Positions 33,380 to 42,528 of a stretch of DNA of 64,000 nt are shown one piece after another. Made by a program: the position numbers and the translations under genes. The notes beneath the pieces were generated by a model. That model searched no databases and had not been told where the DNA came from. It was given only the letters and a program-made list of their open reading frames with translations. Within the stretch, counting starts at the first letter, position 1. Every line of letters starts with the position of its first letter. The stretch covers positions 96,572-160,571 of the forward strand of contig NZ_NFVA01000004.1 in the NCBI RefSeq assembly GCF_002264395.1, written 5' to 3'. This stretch comes from Paenibacillus sp. VTT E-133291 (GTDB lineage: Bacteria; Bacillota; Bacilli; Paenibacillales; Paenibacillaceae).

Positions 33380-34327
33380 ATGGATCGAAAAGAGGACAAG
33401 AAGCTGCTCATTAAGATTGCACAAATGTATTATGAGCAGAATTTAACGCAAAGTGAAATTTCGAATAAACTTGGCATATATCGCACTACCATTAGTAGGA
33501 TGCTGAAGAGAGTCCGTGAAGAAGGTATCGTTACGATCACCATCAATTATGATATCGGCGATCATTGTACACTGGAGCAGGAACTGAAAGAACGATTCGG
33601 GCTGAAGGAAGCCATTGTTGTAGAGGTAGATCCAGCCCAATCCGGGGTGATCAAACGCAAAGCTATTGGACGGGCTTGTGCAAAATGGCTGGAGAAAGTG
33701 CTTCAACCAAAAGATATGATAGGCTTCTCTTGGGGAAGCAGCTTAGCTGCGGTTGTAGAGAATCTGACCCTCGCACAGAGACCTTTTGTAACCTGTGTAC
33801 CTACGGTGGGCGGTCCATCTGGAAAGATGGAGAGCGGATACCATGTAAATAATATCTGCTATCAAGCAGCTTTAAAGTGGGGTGCACGCTCATTAATGAT
33901 TGACGTCCCAGCTATCACGGAGCAAAAGGAGACCCGGGATCAGTTGATGCGTTCGCAGTATTACCAGACCATTGCCAAGGCATGGGATCAGCTGGACATC
34001 GCTGTATTCGGCATTGGATCACCGGAAATTAAAGGTGAAGAGGCTTGGCGTGGATTTTATGGCGATGCTGTGATTGATGAGCTGGAGAGCGGGAGAGTAG
34101 CAGGTGATATTTGCTCACGTTTCTATGATGGCAATGGATTGCCTGTGCGTACAGCAATATCGGATCGAACGCTGACCATAGAGCTGGAGCAGATTAAGCG
34201 GGCGAGGTACGCTATTGGTGTAGCGGAATCGCTAGAGAAAGTCTCGGGGATCTTGGGCGCGCTGAATGGCGGGTATATGAATGTACTCGTAACAACTGAA
34301 GAGACGGCGCAGAAGATCTTGGAGTAA
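33380..34327 (+). CDS. SorC/DeoR-type sugar-binding transcriptional regulator
   Basis: 315 residues. N-terminal helix-turn-helix (about 8-55; IAQMYYEQNLTQSEISNKLGIYRTTISRMLKRVREEGIV) and a C-terminal NagB-like effector domain (about 58-313; GFSWGSSLAAVVENL, VGGPSGKME, AVFGIGSPEI). SorC proteins bind a sugar phosphate to release DNA. ATG after GCGGGGAGTACTATC. Divergent from the Gfo/Idh gene with a palindromic site between. The 394 bases behind it belong to the xpt leader. Confidence 0.92.
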   Translation: MDRKEDKKLLIKIAQMYYEQNLTQSEISNKLGIYRTTISRMLKRVREEGIVTITINYDIGDHCTLEQELKERFGLKEAIVVEVDPAQSGVIKRKAIGRACAKWLEKVLQPKDMIGFSWGSSLAAVVENLTLAQRPFVTCVPTVGGPSGKMESGYHVNNICYQAALKWGARSLMIDVPAITEQKETRDQLMRSQYYQTIAKAWDQLDIAVFGIGSPEIKGEEAWRGFYGDAVIDELESGRVAGDICSRFYDGNGLPVRTAISDRTLTIELEQIKRARYAIGVAESLEKVSGILGALNGGYMNVLVTTEETAQKILE

Positions 34328-34401
34328 CCACTACTAAATGTAAACCATTGAATTTCGTGAAAATAACCTGAAAATGGTATGCGGAATACTGAAAATTTTG
34401 C

Positions 34402-34430
34402 TTGTAAGCACCCGACAGAGCGTGTAAGAT
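34402..34430 (+). promoter_or_regulatory. Promoter of the xpt-pbuX leader
   Basis: TTGTAA (34402-34407), 17-base spacer ending TG, TAAGAT (34425-34430). It starts transcription about 25 bases before the guanine aptamer. Confidence 0.55.
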
Positions 34431-34462
34431 ATACAAGGTATTCATATCGAACATTAACAACA

Positions 34463-34536
34463 AACTCATATAATCTTGGGAATATGGCCCATAAGTTTCT
34501 ACCGGATAACCATCGTAATTATCCGACTATGAGTGA
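34463..34536 (+). ncRNA. Purine riboswitch aptamer (guanine class)
   Basis: All core segments match the xpt guanine aptamer: P1 ACTCATA (34464-34470) with TATGAGT (34528-34534), TAATC and the L2 AATATGG, AAGTTTCTACC at the P2/P3 junction, and P3 GGATAA/TTATCC. The specificity base is C34527 (CCGACTATG), which pairs with guanine or hypoxanthine; adenine switches have U there. It controls xpt-pbuX. In this leader it is not followed directly by a terminator but by a second aptamer. Confidence 0.95.
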
Positions 34537-34539
34537 AAT

Positions 34540-34644
34540 AGCGCATCTAGGGTTCCGCTTTCTTCTTTGGAGGAAAGGTCTGGACCGAGCGATGCGGACA
34601 CTATGCAGTGTTACACCACTAAGGGACAAAAGCCCAGAAGGACA
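34540..34644 (+). ncRNA. ykkC-family aptamer, PRPP type
   Basis: It starts six bases after the guanine aptamer. Conserved elements in order: P1 CGCATC (34542-34547) with GATGCG (34591-34596), CTAGGGTTCCGC, the GGTCTGGACCGAG segment, hairpin ACACT-ATGC-AGTGT, TTACACC, and AAGGGACAAAAGCCCAG. The GTTACACC...GGGA.A.AAGCCCAG pattern is that of the PRPP subtype rather than guanidine-I, and the context (guanine aptamer before, xpt after) fits. PRPP riboswitches turn genes on. The 3' part AAGGACA overlaps the terminator stem, so ligand binding would prevent termination. Confidence 0.8.
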
Positions 34645-34690
34645 GATTCACTTGAGAGAAACGACTCAAGGGATTTGTCCTTTTTTTGTT
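34638..34690 (+). terminator. Regulated terminator of the tandem riboswitch
   Basis: AAGGACA (34638-34644) pairs with TGTCCTT (34676-34682), with an inner stem CTTGAG/CTCAAG and an interrupted middle, then a T-run. Its left arm overlaps the 3' end of the PRPP-type aptamer. Confidence 0.88.
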
Positions 34691-34721
34691 TTTTTAATGA
34701 AGAAGGAGAGATCAGTTCACG

Positions 34722-35336
34722 ATGAAAGTACTTCAAGAGCGCATTAGACAAGAGGGTCTTATTTTATCAGATACGGTACTAAAGGTAGATTCATTTCTGA
34801 ATCATCAGGTCGATACGGAGCTTGCGCTGCAAATCGGTCAAGAGTTCAAAAAATTGTTCGGTCATCAACCGATCACAAAAGTAATTACTATTGAAGCTAG
34901 TGGAATTCAGTTCGCCATGGCTACTGCGATTGCATTAGGTGTACCGTTTATTTATGCGAAGAAAAAGAAAGCAGTCACCCTCGCGGAGGCGGTCTATTCA
35001 GCGCCTGTACATTCCTTTACACGCCAAGAGGACTATCTGGTCAGCGTCTCTCAGAAATATCTTGGACCGGATGACAAAGTGCTTATTGTGGATGATTTCC
35101 TCGCTACTGGTGCTGCACTTGTAGGACTGGTTGATATCGTGAAAGAGGCTGGAGCAGAGCTCCTTGGTGTCGGTTGTGTGATTGAAAAGAGCTTCCAAGA
35201 AGGCCGGAGCCTTCTGGAGAACAGAGGCATAGAAGTCCATGCCTTGGCCCGTATTGCATCTATGTCACCAGGTGAAATTCACTTCATTGATAATGAAAGC
35301 TCATTAGAGAAAATCAAGGAGAGTGCGGGATGTTAA
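34722..35336 (+). CDS. xpt: Xanthine phosphoribosyltransferase
   Basis: 204 residues. Type I phosphoribosyltransferase fold with the PRPP-binding loop VLIVDDFLATG at 120-130 and the xpt signatures ILSDTVLKVDSFLNHQ and KVITIEASGIQFA. It makes XMP from xanthine and PRPP in purine salvage. ATG after AAGGAGAGATCAGTTCACG. It overlaps pbuX by seven bases, so enzyme and transporter are translated together. Expression is set by the tandem guanine and PRPP aptamers upstream: one senses the end product, the other the co-substrate. Confidence 0.96.
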   Translation: MKVLQERIRQEGLILSDTVLKVDSFLNHQVDTELALQIGQEFKKLFGHQPITKVITIEASGIQFAMATAIALGVPFIYAKKKKAVTLAEAVYSAPVHSFTRQEDYLVSVSQKYLGPDDKVLIVDDFLATGAALVGLVDIVKEAGAELLGVGCVIEKSFQEGRSLLENRGIEVHALARIASMSPGEIHFIDNESSLEKIKESAGC

Positions 35337-36649
35337 GCAAGAAAAAAGTATTTGCGTTAGGATTTCAGCATGTATTGGCGATGTATGCCGGAGCAGTTAT
35401 TGTTCCTCTGATCGTAGGGAACGCACTGAACCTGAATGCCACTCAAATGGCCTATCTTATCGCAGCTGATTTGTTTACTTGCGGGTTAGCTACTTTGCTG
35501 CAGATTATGGGTACTAAGTATTTTGGCAGCAGGTTACCAGTTATTCTTGGATGTACCTTTACGGCAGTAGGCCCGATCATCGCTATTGGCAGTGCCAACA
35601 ATCTGGCAACTGTGTACGGAGCAATTATTTTATCTGGTCTATTCGTGGTACTGGCGGCCCCGCTTTACGGGAAGCTGCTGAGGTTCTTCCCAACGATAGT
35701 AACGGGCTCAGTCGTGACCATTATTGGGTTATCTCTTATTCCAGTAGCTATGAATAGCGTAGCTGGTGGAGAAGGCAATGCTGATTTTGGAAATCCGCGC
35801 AATTTGTTGCTTGCACTGATCACGCTACTGGTCATTCTAGCGGTTAACCGTTTTACTACAGGATTTCTTCGCTCGGTCTCTGTTTTGATAGGTCTTTTAG
35901 TCGGCACAATAATTGCTTACGGAATGGGCATTGTTAGTTTCTCTACAGTAGGTGGAGCCTCTTGGGTAAGTGTTGCACAGCCGTTCTACTTCGGATGGCC
36001 TCAGTTCAATCTTACGGCTATTTTTACTATGATCATTGTTAATATTGTTAGTATGGTGGAGTCCACAGGTGTTTACTTTGCGATTGGTAAAGTGACGGAT
36101 CAGAAAGTGGAACAAAAGCAGATCGTAAACGGCCTGCGTTCGGAAGGATTGGCGATTATGCTGGGCGGGATCTTTAATGCATTTCCGTACACAGCATTTT
36201 CGCAAAATGTAGGTTTGGTTTCACTAACTCGGGTCAAAACTCGTAATGTTATTTTTGCCGCTGGCGGGATTATGGTTGTACTGGGATTGTTGCCTAAATT
36301 GGCGGCTCTGACGACGGTTATCCCTGATGCCGTTCTGGGTGGAGCGATGATCGTGATGTTCGGATCGGTTGCTGTCTCCGGTATGTCGATTCTGTCAGAG
36401 GTAGATCTGCGTAAGGATGGCAATCTGCTAATTGCCGCTTGTAGTATCGCTGTTGGTTTGGGTTCAGCAACTGTGCCTGCGATGTTCGACCAATTGCCTG
36501 AATTCGCTCGGATGCTTCTGCAAAACGGTATCGTTTCTGGTTCGCTTACAGCGATTGTGCTGAACATCTTCCTCTCGAAGACAAAGGATGATGTGCAGGT
36601 AAAGGATAACACCGTACCCGTTCTTACTAAGGAGTCTCAAGTCTCCTAA
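35330..36649 (+). CDS. pbuX: Xanthine permease (NCS2 family)
   Basis: 439 residues, about fourteen membrane segments of the UapA/UraA fold. The NCS2 features are seen: FQHVLAMYAGAVIVPLIVGNAL in helix 1, VESTGVYFAIGKVTDQK (the conserved substrate-site glutamate in helix 8), and LGGIFNAFPYTAFSQNVGLVSLTRV (the helix 10 QNxG motif). It imports xanthine with protons. The start overlaps the end of xpt, as in B. subtilis xpt-pbuX. A strong terminator follows. Confidence 0.95.
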   Translation: MLSKKKVFALGFQHVLAMYAGAVIVPLIVGNALNLNATQMAYLIAADLFTCGLATLLQIMGTKYFGSRLPVILGCTFTAVGPIIAIGSANNLATVYGAIILSGLFVVLAAPLYGKLLRFFPTIVTGSVVTIIGLSLIPVAMNSVAGGEGNADFGNPRNLLLALITLLVILAVNRFTTGFLRSVSVLIGLLVGTIIAYGMGIVSFSTVGGASWVSVAQPFYFGWPQFNLTAIFTMIIVNIVSMVESTGVYFAIGKVTDQKVEQKQIVNGLRSEGLAIMLGGIFNAFPYTAFSQNVGLVSLTRVKTRNVIFAAGGIMVVLGLLPKLAALTTVIPDAVLGGAMIVMFGSVAVSGMSILSEVDLRKDGNLLIAACSIAVGLGSATVPAMFDQLPEFARMLLQNGIVSGSLTAIVLNIFLSKTKDDVQVKDNTVPVLTKESQVS

Positions 36650-36719
36650 ACTTTATTGGATTGATGAAAAGGCTCAGACTAGGTGAAGTACAAACCTAGA
36701 CTACCTGCAAAAACGAAAT

Positions 36720-36763
36720 AAAAGATCTGACCCGGCTTCATGCACGGGTCAGATCTTTTTTTA
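36720..36763. terminator. Rho-independent terminator
   Basis: AAAGATCTGACCCG and CGGGTCAGATCTTT around a loop, then T7, closing xpt-pbuX; it can also act against the convergent glycerate kinase transcript. Confidence 0.92.
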
Positions 36764-36821
36764 AATATAATAATATATTATTCCACGCTTAAAAAAATCC
36801 TTATATTTTCTCCAGAAACGA

Positions 36822-37958
36822 TTAACGGTTACTATGTTTGATTAATATCCCTATATTACGCGCGGTGCGCTCCATGTTGAAGGAAGCATCGGTGAGCGCT
36901 TTATCAAGCGTACAAACCCCTGGAACGATGGAGAAGAACATATCAATACCATGCTCGTACACAGCTTCTACGCCAGTACCTAGAGAACCCGCTAAGGCAA
37001 TAACAGGTACACCAGCGGCTTGTGCTACCTTGGCAACACCAATCGGTGTTTTGCCATAGACGGTTTGGCTATCCATCCCACCTTCACCTGTGATGACATA
37101 ATCCGCATCTTTCACTTTATCCGCAAGATTCATGGCATCGACGACGATGTTTACGCCTCGCTTCAACTGGGCTCCTAGGAAGGCCATCACGCCAGCACCT
37201 AGTCCACCTGCTGCACCGGCACCTGCTGTATCGTTCACTTCTTTACCGAGATCGCGTGCAATGATGTTTGCGAAATGTGCAAGATTTGCATCCAATTGCT
37301 TCACCATCTCAGGTGTTGCCCCCTTTTGCGGGCCGAAGATGGCGGATGCTCCACGCTCCCCAGTTAACGGATTGTCCACATCACATGCAGCTACTACCTG
37401 GAGACCTTGAAGCCTCGGATCTATATGAGCACTATCAATACGAGTAACTTCACTCAGCGACCCTCCACCATATCCAATCTCCGTTCCATCTTCTCGCAAG
37501 AAGCGGAATCCAAGTGCTTGTGCCATGCCTACACCACCATCATTCGTCGCACTGCCACCGAGACCCATAATAATGGAACGTACGCCTGCATTCAGCGCAT
37601 GAACGATGAGCTCCCCGGTACCCTTTGTTGTGGTGATCAACGGATTACGATCTTCCTTCGCTACAAGTTCAAGTCCAGAAGCAGCTGCCATTTCGATAAT
37701 CGCGGTTTTTCCATCTCCCATAATGCCATAAAATGCATTCACAGGGTGACCAAGCGGCCCTGTTACGTTACATTGTACAATTCGTCCGCCTGTCGCATCG
37801 ACGAGCGATTGAACCGTACCTTCGCCGCCATCCGCCATCGGAACCTTAATATATTCTGCATCGGGAAAAGAGGAGCGGAGTCCTCGTTCTATGGCCTCAC
37901 AGGCTTCCATTGCGGTCATACTTTCTTTAAATGAATCTGGCGCCAATACAAACTTCAT
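36822..37958 (-). CDS. glxK: Glycerate kinase (GlxK/GarK family)
   Basis: 378 residues of the bacterial glycerate kinase type 1 family. Diagnostic stretches: KFVLAPDSFKESMTAMEAC at the start, PMADGGEGTVQSL, the GLGGSATNDGGVGMAQALG segment, and TGEGGMDSQTVYGKTPIGVA near the end. It phosphorylates D-glycerate, feeding it into glycolysis. The ATG at 37958 gives the family's usual N-terminus and follows GGAAGTGG; the frame also opens at GTG 37967 inside that site. It is last of a minus-strand row cdaR-gntP-glxK. Confidence 0.95.
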   Translation of the reverse strand: MKFVLAPDSFKESMTAMEACEAIERGLRSSFPDAEYIKVPMADGGEGTVQSLVDATGGRIVQCNVTGPLGHPVNAFYGIMGDGKTAIIEMAAASGLELVAKEDRNPLITTTKGTGELIVHALNAGVRSIIMGLGGSATNDGGVGMAQALGFRFLREDGTEIGYGGGSLSEVTRIDSAHIDPRLQGLQVVAACDVDNPLTGERGASAIFGPQKGATPEMVKQLDANLAHFANIIARDLGKEVNDTAGAGAAGGLGAGVMAFLGAQLKRGVNIVVDAMNLADKVKDADYVITGEGGMDSQTVYGKTPIGVAKVAQAAGVPVIALAGSLGTGVEAVYEHGIDMFFSIVPGVCTLDKALTDASFNMERTARNIGILIKHSNR

Positions 37959-37999
37959 GCTCTCCACTTCCTTTTGTGTTGTTCATGCTCCAATACTTG

Positions 38000-39268
38000 T
38001 TATACAAACCATTGGAATACACCGAATACTAATGTCGATACGATGGCTAGTGTTAGACCAACTGCAGTTTCATAGGGAATCAATTTGAGACGTTCTTTCA
38101 TCTGCATGTTCACACTACCACCTGTTGCATGGAAGAAGCTACCGTGAGGCATATGGTCGAATACAGTCGCACCCGCGTGAATCATTGCCCCCGCTCCTAG
38201 CGAAGCTACGCCAAGTCCCATGATGGTGGAGCCGAACACAGAGCTCGCTACGGCTGTACCTGCTGTTGTCGATGCTGTTGCAAGAGACATTAATGCACCA
38301 CTGATTGGAGCAAGCAAATATGCCGGTAGGCCAGATGCCGTAAGACCATCGATAATAACATCCTTCAATTGCGAATTCGCAATGATACCAGCTAGTGTAC
38401 CTGTTCCGATTAACATGATGGCTACACCAGTCATTTTACCAAGACCAAATATAGCAAACTCATTTAACTTCTTAAATCTTCCCATTGCAATGGCGCCTAT
38501 GATACCTCCAACTGGAAGTGCGATTACTGGATCGATGACGATGCCTGCAATTGGACGAAGGGATAACAAGATAATGGCTACAAGTGGAGCTAGAAAGGCT
38601 GTGAAGAAGCTTGGAAGCTGCTCATTCGGATTATTCGTCACCTCAGAGGCTTCGACCTTACTACCTTTATTGTTTAAACGCTTTGCGATGAAGTACGTTA
38701 CGATAATTCCGAACACGGCTGGAATTATACCTGCTACCATCAACGAGGTTAATGGAATGTGAAGTGCATCTGATGCTGCAATTGCATTCGGGTTTGGTGA
38801 CATGATGTTACCGGCCTTCCCGCCACCAATCATAGCGATCAGGATTGCCAATTTCGAAAGATTTGCACGTTGTGCAATAGCTAATGCAATGGGCGCTACA
38901 GTAATAACTGCTACATCCACGAATACACCGACCGCTGTAAGAACCATTGTTGCTAAGGCTAATGCGAGTAATGCTCGTGTCTCGCCGGCCTTCTGAACCA
39001 GCGTTTCTGCAATCTTTTTCGCCGCGCCTGATTCAATCAATACACCTGCTAACACACCTGCTGCCAAGATACGAAGCACGGCAGGAATCATCCCTTTGGC
39101 ACCATCCATCATCAGCGTAATGGTATCCACCATACTCACACCGCCGATTAAACCACCTACTAGCGCACCAATCATCATGCCGTAGGCTGGCGGTACTTTT
39201 TTCAATATTAGAACGATTGCCACAACCAATGCAGCTAAAGCACCTAAAACGCTTACACTCACTGTCAT
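38000..39268 (-). CDS. GntP family permease (probable glycerate or sugar-acid transporter)
   Basis: 422 residues with about twelve membrane helices of the gluconate permease family. GntP features include AYGMMIGALVGGLIGG at the N-terminus, the MIGGGKAGNIMSPNPNAIAAS segment, and GSFFHATGGSVNMQMKERL near the C-terminus. Its place 41 bases before glycerate kinase and behind a CdaR regulator suggests that it brings in glycerate or a sugar acid degraded to glycerate. ATG after GGGAGGAATTACTC. Confidence 0.9.
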   Translation of the reverse strand: MTVSVSVLGALAALVVAIVLILKKVPPAYGMMIGALVGGLIGGVSMVDTITLMMDGAKGMIPAVLRILAAGVLAGVLIESGAAKKIAETLVQKAGETRALLALALATMVLTAVGVFVDVAVITVAPIALAIAQRANLSKLAILIAMIGGGKAGNIMSPNPNAIAASDALHIPLTSLMVAGIIPAVFGIIVTYFIAKRLNNKGSKVEASEVTNNPNEQLPSFFTAFLAPLVAIILLSLRPIAGIVIDPVIALPVGGIIGAIAMGRFKKLNEFAIFGLGKMTGVAIMLIGTGTLAGIIANSQLKDVIIDGLTASGLPAYLLAPISGALMSLATASTTAGTAVASSVFGSTIMGLGVASLGAGAMIHAGATVFDHMPHGSFFHATGGSVNMQMKERLKLIPYETAVGLTLAIVSTLVFGVFQWFV

Positions 39269-39427
39269 GAGTAATTCCTCCCAGTTTTACACAGAATGTA
39301 TAGGTAGATATGTGGTTTGAGCTCATACCTATACTTTAGCGATATTTTGTAAGCGTTTCATTAGGCGGACAAATAAACATTTCGCAATGGTTAATGTCTT
39401 TTTTTGTGCAAATGAACATATTACCTC

Positions 39428-40594
39428 CTATTCATCACGGGACATACCAGAATGATCCAACAAATATAACCAACGCGCACTCATGAGTAGGAATAGCTCC
39501 TGATAATTTCTTGGATCTTTCCCTGTGAGCTCGGTTATACGCTGGAGTCGGTAACGTAAGGTATTCCGATGAATACGCAGTCGTTCAGCTATATGCTGTT
39601 GCTCTCCATTTTCGAGGTAAAATAGAACTAATGTCTGCTGAAGCTCGCCACTACGATCCTCCTCCATAAAATGCGCCCATAGCTGCAGCAGCTCCTCCGA
39701 CATCCAATTCTGCACACTTGGAACGGCCATCGTCTCCAGTTGCAGATCCGTTGCATAATAAACCGGCTCATCCGGATATATTGCATAGCCTGCACGCATC
39801 GTATCTTCTGCGGATTGAATGGACTTCATCATCCCTTGAATCCCTGTAAAAGGTTTGCCTACAGCGATACGTAGTGGAGAAATCTCCTTTACATCTAACC
39901 AACGTCTTATCTGGTGAATGCCTTCACATATATCTGTATGTGGCTTCCGCTCGTGGAGATGGTCCTTGATCAGAATAACTTGTCTGGCATTACGAATGGT
40001 AATCAATTGAACAGCCGGGCGTCCTTCCAATACATCAGCTACCCGCTTCATTGTCACCATGAGCTCCTCTTCATTACGATCAATGAATTCAATGATGCAT
40101 GCGATATGTGGCTTATCCACTTGAAAATCAATCTGCTGTGCTTGATGTCGCAAGTTCTGCACGTTCGCCTCAGCGCCATTCATCACCGCGAGCAGGAAAT
40201 TCTCCTTCATTCGTTTGTCCCATTGTGCCTGCTCTAACAGCTTCATATGCTCAAGATACATTTCTGCCGTCATCTTCACCAATTCACCATACTTCGTCAC
40301 TTCTTTGGGGTCCCCTGTAATCCCGATAACACCAACAATCTCATTCTCAAACTCAATAACCAGGTTCGTTCCAGGCAATACCCCCTGCAATCTAGCAGCG
40401 CTCTCCTGATCAATCTCGAATCTGCCACGACGCTCGATCGCGAGTAATGCTCCCTCATGTGATTGCCCTAATCGCTTACCATCTCCAGATCCAATAATTC
40501 GTCCTCGCTTGTCCATAACATTGACGTTGTACCCAATCACATGCATCGTACGTCGAACAATTTCCATCGCGATTTCTTTGGTCAAGCCCCTCAT
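39428..40594 (-). CDS. CdaR-type sugar diacid/glycerate regulator
   Basis: 388 residues. N-terminal diacid-recognition domain (about 3-135; AMEIVRRTMHVIGYNVNVMD, GRIIGSGD, GVLPGTNLVIEFENEIVGVIGITGDP), a GGDEF-like middle region, and the C-terminal PucR/CdaR helix-turn-helix (about 325-385; LFYLENGEQQHIAERLRIHRNTLRYRLQRI). E. coli CdaR activates the glucarate/glycerate genes, including glycerate kinase; the same logic fits here with the gntP and glxK genes immediately downstream. ATG after GGGGGTAGTAGCC. Confidence 0.9.
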   Translation of the reverse strand: MRGLTKEIAMEIVRRTMHVIGYNVNVMDKRGRIIGSGDGKRLGQSHEGALLAIERRGRFEIDQESAARLQGVLPGTNLVIEFENEIVGVIGITGDPKEVTKYGELVKMTAEMYLEHMKLLEQAQWDKRMKENFLLAVMNGAEANVQNLRHQAQQIDFQVDKPHIACIIEFIDRNEEELMVTMKRVADVLEGRPAVQLITIRNARQVILIKDHLHERKPHTDICEGIHQIRRWLDVKEISPLRIAVGKPFTGIQGMMKSIQSAEDTMRAGYAIYPDEPVYYATDLQLETMAVPSVQNWMSEELLQLWAHFMEEDRSGELQQTLVLFYLENGEQQHIAERLRIHRNTLRYRLQRITELTGKDPRNYQELFLLMSARWLYLLDHSGMSRDE

Positions 40595-40862
40595 GGCTAC
40601 TACCCCCTATTTAGAAAGTCTCTATGCGAGTCCTTGTTAATTTCATGCGCGATATAATATACCTTTAAGATCTTATCATTAGCACAAGATGAGCTTGATT
40701 GAAACACTACTAGTATATATTGCGGAGAATGGAGATCATAATCGAACTGGTATGTGGAATGATGTGGCGGAAATAAACCCCTATTCTAATTGCCAACCTC
40801 TTTTTATAGGCATAAAATTAGTTGAGCAGGTATAGATAAATTAGGACAGGGATGGAGTAGGA

Positions 40863-42218
40863 ATGAATGAGAAAGTAGTAATGAATGATAAAATTGTCAT
40901 GCCATTATGGACGATGTGCCTCTTTATTGTAGTGATGAACACAACGATGTTTAATGTATCGCTTCCATCTATTATTCAGGATCTCCAAATTTCTGCTGAC
41001 CTAGGCTCATGGGTCATTTCCAGCTATTCGATTGGATATGCGTTGTCGACGGTGATTTATAGCCGGTTATCCGACTTGGTGCCGGTTCGCAAGCTCTTGA
41101 CCATTGGTTTAATTACGCTTGGGACGGCATCAGTGTTTGGATTGTTCGCACATGACTTTAATATGCTATTAATTACGAGAATCGTGCAATCTGCAGGCGC
41201 CGGATCTATGGCAGGATTGGGGCTTGTACTGGCCAGCCGCTATGTTCCGATTGAAAGACGCGGCGCTGCTATTGCGATGATCTCGGCGGGTAGTGCAATG
41301 GCCTTTGGTTTAGGTCCTATTGTCGGAGGCGTGATCAGCCAGTACTTTGGCTGGAATGGATTGTTCGGAATTACTTGCCTAGTGCTTATCGTGCTGCCGG
41401 TGCTGCTGCGGTTATTGCCTAAGGAAAAGCCACAGCCTGCAAGCTTTGACATCCTGGGAGCTGCGCTGACCGTTGTAAATGCGGCAAGTTTACTGGTAGC
41501 TGTAACTACCCAGTCGCTTGTATGGCTAGCGGTGGGTGTAGCGTCTATTATCGTGCATGCCGTACATCTGAAGAAGGCCAAGGAATCATTCATTAATCCG
41601 CAGCTGCTTGCCATGCCAGGTTACTTGAAACTGGTTGCCGTAGGCTTTTGTATTCTGGTGCTGAACCTGGGGAACCTGTTCCTGATGCCGCTAGCGCTCG
41701 CTAATCTGTTCGGTAAATCAGCGCTGATGATTGGTTTGTATATCGCACCGGGAGCGCTATTATCTGCATTTCTGACCCGGTATGTGGGACGTTTTATTGA
41801 TCGTTACGGTAATATCCGCTTCTTATTGATTGGACATTGTATACTTGCAGTCGTTATGGCTGTGTTTGCTATGAATCTTTCTGTATCACCTAAAGTACTA
41901 CTGCTAGGTTATCTATGTTTCTCTCCCGCCTTCTCAGCTACGATGGCATCCTTAAATAATGAAGCTTCTATCGTTCTTCCGAGGACTTGGATTGGTTCTG
42001 GCATGGGGCTTTTACAACTGGTTCAATTCTTCGGAGGCTCTGTATCTGTTGCAGTCTGCGGGCTTTTACTGCATGCTCAGCGTGATATCTCCCCTGCAAA
42101 AGCATATCAGCATGTATACGGCGTGTTGTTCCTCGTTAGCTTGTGCTCGTTAGGAATTCTTCTTTTATATAGACGTTCTAACGCCAAGATTAAGGCTGGG
42201 CAGTCTACGCACGCCTAG
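40863..42218 (+). CDS. MFS drug transporter (DHA2-like)
   Basis: 451 residues with about fourteen helices. The first helix has the DHA2 pattern (VVMNTTMFNVSLPSIIQDLQIS), followed by SSYSIGYALSTVIYSRLSDLVP (motif A) and the motif C-like GPIVGGVISQYFGW. The family holds TetK/TetL-like and multidrug antiporters. ATG after GGATGGAGTAGGA. It lies 67 bases before the small-protein gene of the next operon on the same strand, so it may or may not be part of it. Confidence 0.88.
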   Translation: MNEKVVMNDKIVMPLWTMCLFIVVMNTTMFNVSLPSIIQDLQISADLGSWVISSYSIGYALSTVIYSRLSDLVPVRKLLTIGLITLGTASVFGLFAHDFNMLLITRIVQSAGAGSMAGLGLVLASRYVPIERRGAAIAMISAGSAMAFGLGPIVGGVISQYFGWNGLFGITCLVLIVLPVLLRLLPKEKPQPASFDILGAALTVVNAASLLVAVTTQSLVWLAVGVASIIVHAVHLKKAKESFINPQLLAMPGYLKLVAVGFCILVLNLGNLFLMPLALANLFGKSALMIGLYIAPGALLSAFLTRYVGRFIDRYGNIRFLLIGHCILAVVMAVFAMNLSVSPKVLLLGYLCFSPAFSATMASLNNEASIVLPRTWIGSGMGLLQLVQFFGGSVSVAVCGLLLHAQRDISPAKAYQHVYGVLFLVSLCSLGILLLYRRSNAKIKAGQSTHA

Positions 42219-42285
42219 AACTGAAACGAAAAGGTAATAAAGACGTATCAGATGCTATAGCAGAACTAAGGAAGGAATGGTAATA

Positions 42286-42501
42286 ATGGACAATGGGATG
42301 AATGTAATCTTATTTGAAAAAATGCCGGAAGGCGGGCTGCGAGTCATTGAGGAACGCACGTGGAGCATGAATATGATCGCAGCACTAGAGCATGTCAATT
42401 ATATTGTGGTTGGCAGTGTTGAATATGAAACGGTTGAAGGACGGCTGAATGTAGATGAAGGTAAGCTGGAGCTTTTACTTGTTCCGATGCACAACGAATG
42501 A
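42286..42501 (+). CDS. Small protein of unknown function, first gene of the ATP-grasp/K+ channel operon
   Basis: 71 residues, acidic, no signal peptide or membrane helix, beta-rich by eye (NVILFEKMPEGGLRVIEERTW and IVVGSVEYETVEGRLNV). I do not recognise a family. The start is ATG 42286, nine bases after AAGGAAGGA; the ATG at 42277 touches that ribosome site. It precedes the Ser/Gly-rich protein gene by 27 bases and so opens the operon. Confidence 0.65.
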   Translation: MDNGMNVILFEKMPEGGLRVIEERTWSMNMIAALEHVNYIVVGSVEYETVEGRLNVDEGKLELLLVPMHNE

Positions 42502-42528
42502 TTGAGATAAGGGAAGGAGAACCTTACG

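Noticed and set aside
33227..33424. Upstream extension of the Gfo/Idh dehydrogenase
   Set aside because: It would cross the divergent promoter region and the start of the SorC gene; ATG 33226 has a ribosome site and gives the normal Rossmann N-terminus.
34540..34644. Guanidine-I (ykkC subtype 1) riboswitch
   Set aside because: The core is shared, but the GTTACACC and AAGCCCAG segments, the guanine aptamer before it and xpt after it fit the PRPP subtype better; there is no guanidine exporter or carboxylase gene.
40689..40835. 48-codon frame between the CdaR and MFS genes
   Set aside because: No ribosome site precedes the ATG and the product resembles nothing I know; chance open frame is more likely.
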